Shown here piece after piece: positions 60,601 to 64,000 of a DNA stretch of 64,000 nucleotides. Location: contig NZ_NFIU01000003.1 of NCBI RefSeq assembly GCF_002159535.1, positions 62,001 through 126,000 on the forward strand, written 5' to 3'. The position numbers and the translations under genes were made by a program. A model generated the notes under the pieces. The model did no database searches and was not told the DNA's origin. It saw only the letters and a list, made by a program, of their open reading frames with translations. The stretch comes from Olsenella sp. An290 (GTDB lineage: Bacteria; Actinomycetota; Coriobacteriia; Coriobacteriales; Atopobiaceae). Each line of letters starts with the position of its first letter. Within the stretch, counting starts at the first letter, position 1.

Positions 60601-60780
60601 GTAAAGCACGTCTTCTTTGTTGCAGAGACGAAGGGATCGATGAGCACGTTGGACCTGAGACCTATCGAGCAGGCGAAGATCGCGTGCGCGAAGAAGCTGT
60701 TCAACGAGATGGGTGACGCCGACGTGCGTTACGACGTGGTCGACAGCTATGAGAAGCTTCTTGAGGTTGTGGGGGAGTAA
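57613..60780 (+). CDS. res: Type III restriction enzyme helicase-nuclease subunit (Res)
   Basis: The 1055-residue Res protein is an ATP-dependent translocase that cleaves when two unmodified sites are met. It has Walker A [13 protein letters not shown] (108-120), motif [12 protein letters not shown] (DEPQ 245-248), [31 protein letters not shown] and [19 protein letters not shown] in the helicase lobes. The C-terminal endonuclease domain shows PDW (986-988) and AETKG (1004-1008), a PD-(D/E)xK arrangement. All key motifs are intact, so the system looks active. It follows mod and is followed after three bases by a small gene, all in one transcript. GC content and codon use are intermediate between core genes and the AT-rich mod centre. 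Confidence 0.95.
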   Translation: [1055 protein letters not shown]

Positions 60781-60783
60781 CGC

Positions 60784-61302
60784 ATGAATAAGAATGACGC
60801 GAATGCACTCTTAAGTAAACTAGTCGCATCTGGAGTTGCAGACGCATTTTTGGAAGTTATCAGCAACAGTAACAGAGTCTACGAGCTCTGCTGCAACGCT
60901 GTCGAAGACCACTTATCGCTGGGTGACTCCCCCAGGTTGTACTCTGATATGTCCGTAGCTTGTTTTACTAAAGAGATGATGCGCTACCCGTGGGATAAAT
61001 GCGAATTGCGAGCTTTACGTCATAGTCGCGGAGCATACGACCGTGTAGAGTTGTCATCCAACAATATTCAAATAATCGTTTCAAAAGAGGGCGATTACAA
61101 AGCTGAATATAAAAAGGCTTGCATACGTCTTAATGATGCTCCTGGAGCAGATGGTGCGCGGGGAGCCGTTCTTTGCTATACCTCGGATGAGCAGAAGAGA
61201 ATTGTTGCAGCTCGTCTTGTTATGCTGAATTCCAATTTGAATGAATTGGCAAGTGCCTCAGTTTTCCCGGCGAGCAATGCGCCACAAGTTCTTGTTGGAT
61301 GA
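60784..61302 (+). CDS. Unrecognised 172-residue protein at the end of the restriction operon
   Basis: The protein is soluble (no membrane segment) and encoded in AT-rich DNA. GGGGGAG within the end of res forms its ribosome site, so it is very likely translated from the same mRNA. Recognisable pieces are few: MNKNDANALLSKLVASGVAD, ACFTKEMMRYPWDKCELRAL and VSKEGDYKAEYKKACIRLND. It contains several cysteines but no metal motif. I know no family for it. Accessory genes at this position could be inhibitors, sensors or hitchhikers. The region 61303-61561 that follows has only a short GC-rich stretch without a convincing gene, and a TACAAT -10-like box near 61521. Confidence 0.65.
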   Translation: MNKNDANALLSKLVASGVADAFLEVISNSNRVYELCCNAVEDHLSLGDSPRLYSDMSVACFTKEMMRYPWDKCELRALRHSRGAYDRVELSSNNIQIIVSKEGDYKAEYKKACIRLNDAPGADGARGAVLCYTSDEQKRIVAARLVMLNSNLNELASASVFPASNAPQVLVG

Positions 61303-61561
61303 ACGAGATCTGATGATATCGCGACAGGGCACGCTTGAGTGGATGTTCCCGAATGACATTTAGGGCCATGCCCGTCAGGTGAGGTCTCGCTGGCGGAGCT
61401 TGTGGGCTTCTGCTTGGCGTCGTGCGGGTGTTCGGCTGTGGCGAGAAAGGCGCTCGACCTGTAGGGAGGACGCTCGATCTGCTGTTTCCCGGAGTCAACC
61501 TGGTCAATCTCTCAAGCGGGTACAATCGTCTCATGACTCGGAGAGATTGGAGGGCTGGCAT

Positions 61562-61759
61562 ATGCGCATATGGAAGGACCCGAGCGGTAACCTCGTGGAC
61601 GACCAACGCCTCCTAGCGTATGTGAGCGCCCACGGCAGTCTTTCCAAGGCCCTTGCGTCAGGTGATTTCGTGCTCGTGAGCGACAATAATGAGACGGCGA
61701 GCCGCAAGCGTCCCAGCAAGCAGTTTGGCGAGCGTCCACGCCTTGCCGACTACCTCTAG
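61562..61759 (+). CDS. Small protein upstream of fic (65 residues)
   Basis: A GGAGGG ribosome site precedes an ATG encoding MRIWKDPSGNLVDDQRLLAY and a 65-residue basic-tailed protein (KRPSKQFGERPRLADYL). It ends 3 bases before the GTG of the Fic gene, implying coupling. Small genes before fic often encode antitoxins such as VbhA, which carry the inhibitory (S/T)xxxE(G/N) helix; this protein has no such motif, and the Fic protein carries its own. So it is not an evident Fic antitoxin. Family unknown. Confidence 0.55.
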   Translation: MRIWKDPSGNLVDDQRLLAYVSAHGSLSKALASGDFVLVSDNNETASRKRPSKQFGERPRLADYL

Positions 61760-61762
61760 GTC

Positions 61763-62518
61763 GTGAGGCCGATGCCCGACGTTCTTCTCGCCAGCTACGA
61801 GGATTTCGTTTCGAGGTGGAGGGGCCTTTCCGTCCCTTCGCGTGAGGCGCACGTGGACGGCTTTGTCCTCAACTACGCATATAACTCCGGGAAGATTGAG
61901 AACGACGCCATCACGTACCGTGACACCCGCGAGGTCTTTGAGAACGGGCGCATCATTGCCTTCACTGGCGACGTTCGGACGCTCTTTGAGATACAGAACC
62001 TCAAGACCTCCTGGGAGTGGGCGAGGCCGCTTGCGACTCCCGGGCTACGGCTTACCGAGGACCTTGTCCTAAAGGCGCATGAGCTTCTGACCTACGGCAC
62101 CTATGACGAGCAGCGTTGGGGGAGCGGGGAGAGGCCCGGTTCGTACAAACTGGGCGACTACGTTGTTGGCGTGAAGGCGGTTGGCGCTGGCGTGGCGGAC
62201 GTCCCTGAGCTTATGAGAGACCTTCTTGACGACGTGAACTCCTATCTTTCCGATAACGGACGTGCGCTGACCGTAGCCGCCTACCTCCATGCCTCGCTTG
62301 TTGACATTCACTCGTTTGCCGACGGCAACGGACGAGTGGCTCGTCTGCTTATGAACATGGTCCTTCTCGCCATGGGGCACCCGCCGGTCGTGATCAGGGA
62401 GCAGGACCGGATGGCGTACTATGGCGCGCTCGACGCCTTTCACGACGAGGGGGACCTCGAGCCCTTCAAGCAGTTCCTCATGACCGAGTGCCTCATCACG
62501 TGGGAGGGGCGCCTCTGA
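61763..62518 (+). CDS. Fic/DOC protein, class II-like, HSFADGNGR variant
   Basis: Fic enzymes transfer AMP (or another nucleotide part) to hydroxyl groups on target proteins. This 251-residue protein has the active-site motif HSFADGNGRVARL (His183), where the usual HPF is HSF, and an N-terminal inhibitory helix SGKIEN (residues 42-47), matching (S/T)xxxE(G/N) of class II Fic proteins, which keeps the enzyme autoinhibited. GSYKL and the flap-like EQDRMAYYGALD are also present. Start is GTG after a weak site; an ATG three codons later is equally likely. A second Fic gene follows 200 bases later, with a palindrome between. Targets are unknown. Confidence 0.9.
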   Translation: MRPMPDVLLASYEDFVSRWRGLSVPSREAHVDGFVLNYAYNSGKIENDAITYRDTREVFENGRIIAFTGDVRTLFEIQNLKTSWEWARPLATPGLRLTEDLVLKAHELLTYGTYDEQRWGSGERPGSYKLGDYVVGVKAVGAGVADVPELMRDLLDDVNSYLSDNGRALTVAAYLHASLVDIHSFADGNGRVARLLMNMVLLAMGHPPVVIREQDRMAYYGALDAFHDEGDLEPFKQFLMTECLITWEGRL

Positions 62519-62523
62519 GAGTC

Positions 62524-62607
62524 GTGCAGGGGGCGTGCGAAGGGGACAGTCACTTTTGCACGCATACCCGTGCAAAAGTGACTGTCCCCTTCGCACGCCC
62601 CCTGCAC
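62524..62607. repeat. Dispersed repeat family A, perfect palindrome (REPIN-like) copy 4
   Basis: Two 39-base arms (62524-62562 and 62569-62607) are exact reverse complements around a 6-base loop, catacc. Compared with the copy at 48424, an A:T pair is replaced by G:C on both arms (gcgaagggg/ccccttcgc), a compensatory change. Confidence 0.92.
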
Positions 62608-62711
62608 GGCTGCCCTCCGCCGAGGGGGTGGGGCCTCTGGTAGAGTCGATCGTCCTTCTCGCCCCGGGCGGCCGGTAGAATGCTACTAAACAGTCCGATG
62701 GGAGGTGCACC

Positions 62712-63461
62712 ATGGCTAACCTGCTGAAGGATCGCTACGACGCGCTGGTCGCCACGTGGGTGGCGCTTCCGGAGGAGCGCCGGGAGAAGCTGCTCGCCGA
62801 CTTCGTGCCCGACTACGTCTACAACTCCGAGAAGATAGAGAACGAGGAGCTCACGTTTGCCACCGTGAGCCAGATCGTCAGGGGCGACGCCGTCGAGGGC
62901 TACACCGGCGACGTCCAGGTGCTCGTTGAGGCTCGCAACCTCAAGGTCTCCTGGGACCTCGCCCGCATCAAGCTCGCTGAGGACCCCTGCCTCTCCGAGG
63001 AGCTCATCCAGGAGGCCCAGGGCCTCGTGACCATGGGGACGTACAAGGAGAAGCTCCTGCTCGCCGGCGAGCGCCCGGGCACGTTCAAGCTGGACAACTA
63101 CGTGGGCGGGCCGGCTGCCGTGGGCATCCCGGCGGTCGAGGTGCCGCACGCAGTGGGCGTCCTCGCGGACGACGTGAACACGGAGCTCGAGGCCGGGGGG
63201 CGCCATCTCACCATCGCCGCCTACCTCCACGCGCGGCTCTCCGAGATTCACCCCTTCGCGGACGGCAACGGCCGCACCGCGCGTCTGCTCATGAACGGCG
63301 TCTTGCTTGCCATGGGGATGCCGCCCATCGTGATTCGCGCGCAGGACCACGGCGCCTACCACGCCGGGCTCGACGTCTTCCACCTCGAGGGGGACCTCAG
63401 CCCCTTCCGCCGGTTCCTCCGCAACGAGACGCTGCTCACCTGGGAGGGCCTGCTCGACTAG
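62712..63461 (+). CDS. Fic/DOC protein, class II-like, canonical HPFADGNGR
   Basis: The 249-residue protein has the canonical Fic motif HPFADGNGRTARLL (His180) and the inhibitory sequence SEKIEN at residues 39-44. It aligns along its full length with the upstream Fic protein (shared YNSxKIEN, ERPGxxKLxNYVxG, TxAAYLHA, MNxVLLAMG, xPxVIR, and L.TWEG.L at the end), so the pair arose by duplication or serial capture. GGGAGGTG precedes ATG. A TAGAAT -10-like sequence lies about 40 bases upstream, so it may be transcribed independently of its neighbour. Confidence 0.92.
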   Translation: MANLLKDRYDALVATWVALPEERREKLLADFVPDYVYNSEKIENEELTFATVSQIVRGDAVEGYTGDVQVLVEARNLKVSWDLARIKLAEDPCLSEELIQEAQGLVTMGTYKEKLLLAGERPGTFKLDNYVGGPAAVGIPAVEVPHAVGVLADDVNTELEAGGRHLTIAAYLHARLSEIHPFADGNGRTARLLMNGVLLAMGMPPIVIRAQDHGAYHAGLDVFHLEGDLSPFRRFLRNETLLTWEGLLD

Positions 63462-63500
63462 CATGGGATGAGGCCCCACGGAATCTTCTCAAAAAAGTTC

Positions 63501-63529
63501 TTGCATCAGGCGGCGGGGTTTTGCATAAT
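63501..63529 (+). promoter_or_regulatory. Promoter of the tRNA-His/Lys cluster
   Basis: TTGCAT and CATAAT are separated by 17 bases and end 30 bases before tRNA-His. Confidence 0.65.
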
Positions 63530-63559
63530 AGTCGAGCTGCTTGAAGAGGTGGCCGGATG

Positions 63560-63635
63560 GTGGGCGTAGCTCAGTTGGCAGAGCGACGGACTGTGGCTCC
63601 GTAGGTCGAGGGTTCGAGACCCTTCGCCCACCCCA
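63560..63635 (+). tRNA. tRNA-His (anticodon GTG)
   Basis: The acceptor stem GTGGGCG/CGCCCAC is complete, with an extra G before the 5' end (63559) pairing with the C discriminator, as required for tRNA-His. The loop CTGTGGC gives GTG. CCA is encoded. Confidence 0.95.
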
Positions 63636-63648
63636 TTTAATCGAATAC

Positions 63649-63724
63649 GGATCGTTAGCTCAGCTGGTAGAGCAGGGGACTCTTAATCCCAAGGTCCAGG
63701 GTTCGAACCCCTGACGATCCACCA
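63649..63724 (+). tRNA. tRNA-Lys (anticodon CTT), copy 1
   Basis: The acceptor GGATCGT/ACGATCC, loop CTCTTAA with anticodon CTT reading AAG, and T-arm GGGTTCGAACCCC are complete; CCA is encoded. Confidence 0.95.
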
Positions 63725-63729
63725 TTTTT

Positions 63730-63805
63730 GGATCGTTAGCTCAGCTGGTAGAGCAGGGGACTCTTAATCCCAAGGTCCAGGGTTCGAACCCCTGACGATC
63801 CACCA
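63730..63805 (+). tRNA. tRNA-Lys (anticodon CTT), copy 2
   Basis: Identical in all 76 bases to the preceding tRNA-Lys, separated by only TTTTT. It is a recent tandem duplication or a repeat kept by gene conversion. Confidence 0.95.
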
Positions 63806-63814
63806 CGATGGTTC

Positions 63815-63847
63815 GCGCCCGGACGCTCTGCGTTCGGGCGCTTTCTT
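63815..63847 (+). terminator. Terminator of the tRNA cluster
   Basis: The stem gcgcccggacg/cgttcgggcgc with a 5-base loop is followed by TTTCTT, 10 bases after the last tRNA. Confidence 0.85.
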
Positions 63848-63934
63848 GTGCGCGGCCGAGCCCGGCTGCCGAGAGTTTCTGTCCGGTCGACCGGATAGAC
63901 TGTCCCCAACAGGGCCCAAGGGATGGGAGGATAC

Positions 63935-64000
63935 ATGACGCGTAGGCGCTCGGCAGGACCGTCGGCACAGCTTCTCTCCTCAAGGCGGGCGCGCGGCCCC
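63935..64000 (+). CDS. Start of a gene cut by the window end
   Basis: GGGAGG lies 6 bases before an ATG whose frame stays open to the last base, giving MTRRRSAGPSAQLLSSRRAR. Too short to identify. A ccggtcgaccgg palindrome and a TAGACT -10-like box lie about 45-60 bases upstream. Confidence 0.5.
   Translation, partial: MTRRRSAGPSAQLLSSRRARGP

Noticed and set aside
61562-61759. The 65-residue protein as a VbhA-type Fic antitoxin
   Set aside because: It has no (S/T)xxxE(G/N) motif, and the adjacent Fic protein carries its own inhibitory helix.
63736-63983. Minus-strand frames containing GFEPWTLGLRVP-like sequence
   Set aside because: These are tRNA-Lys antisense translations, again a common false annotation.

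Overview
The window is GC-rich chromosomal DNA that fits an anaerobic Actinomycetota of the class Coriobacteriia (Olsenella/Atopobium-like). This placement is an inference. It rests on base composition, a RecJ protein fused to a helicase, a membrane protein carrying LuxR-type HTH domains, a Rho factor with a long basic N-terminal extension, Fic proteins, and dispersed REPIN-like hairpins. No taxonomic marker such as 16S rRNA is present.

Layout. Bases 1-10000 hold core genes: queA (5' truncated) and tgt for queuosine tRNA modification, a membrane-anchored coiled-coil protein, ptsH (HPr), a recJ-helicase fusion, and a bifunctional relA/spoT that overlaps it. Bases 9.8-12.2 kb are an accessory patch: an AT-rich two-gene insert whose second gene runs into the relA terminator, an MBL hydrolase, a frameshifted antitoxin-like remnant and a PIN-domain protein. 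Bases 12.2-16.4 kb hold tRNA-Leu, ferritin, the infC-rpmI-rplT translation operon behind an attenuator-like leader, and a membrane LuxR-type regulator with two HTH domains. Bases 16.4-23.3 kb are the isoleucine/valine block (ilvA, then ilvDBNC behind a probable T-box), all on the minus strand.

Bases 23.4-36 kb hold a lone ABC ATPase, tRNA-Ala, a probable 6S RNA gene on the minus strand, a WecA/TagO-type transferase, a radical SAM enzyme, pncB, argS, a tandem-MarR regulator, rho, an exported protein of unknown function and a VanZ-like protein. Bases 36-41 kb are a complete branched-chain amino acid ABC transporter (livJ, terminator, livHMGF). With the ilv genes this gives the cell both synthesis and uptake of branched-chain amino acids. 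Bases 43-49.6 kb are the aspartate-family pathway: thrB-thrC leftward, and hom, lysC, asd rightward.

Bases 51.5-63.5 kb are a defence or conflict island: an SNF2-type helicase, a DUF4391 protein, a type III methyltransferase (Mod) and a type III restriction helicase-nuclease (Res) in a tightly coupled operon. These are followed by an unrecognised 172-residue protein, a 65-residue protein and two Fic proteins. The methyltransferase has an AT-rich central specificity region inside GC-rich flanks, which suggests exchange of the recognition domain. tRNA-His, two identical tRNA-Lys genes and the start of one more gene close the window.

The intergenic regions are unusually rich in small inverted repeats. 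At least four families can be told apart (a GGGGACAG(T/G)CAC type, a TTGGGTGGT type, a GCGTAGCTCGGGATT type and a GTGCGTTAATC type). They cluster at the edges of accessory regions and between operons.
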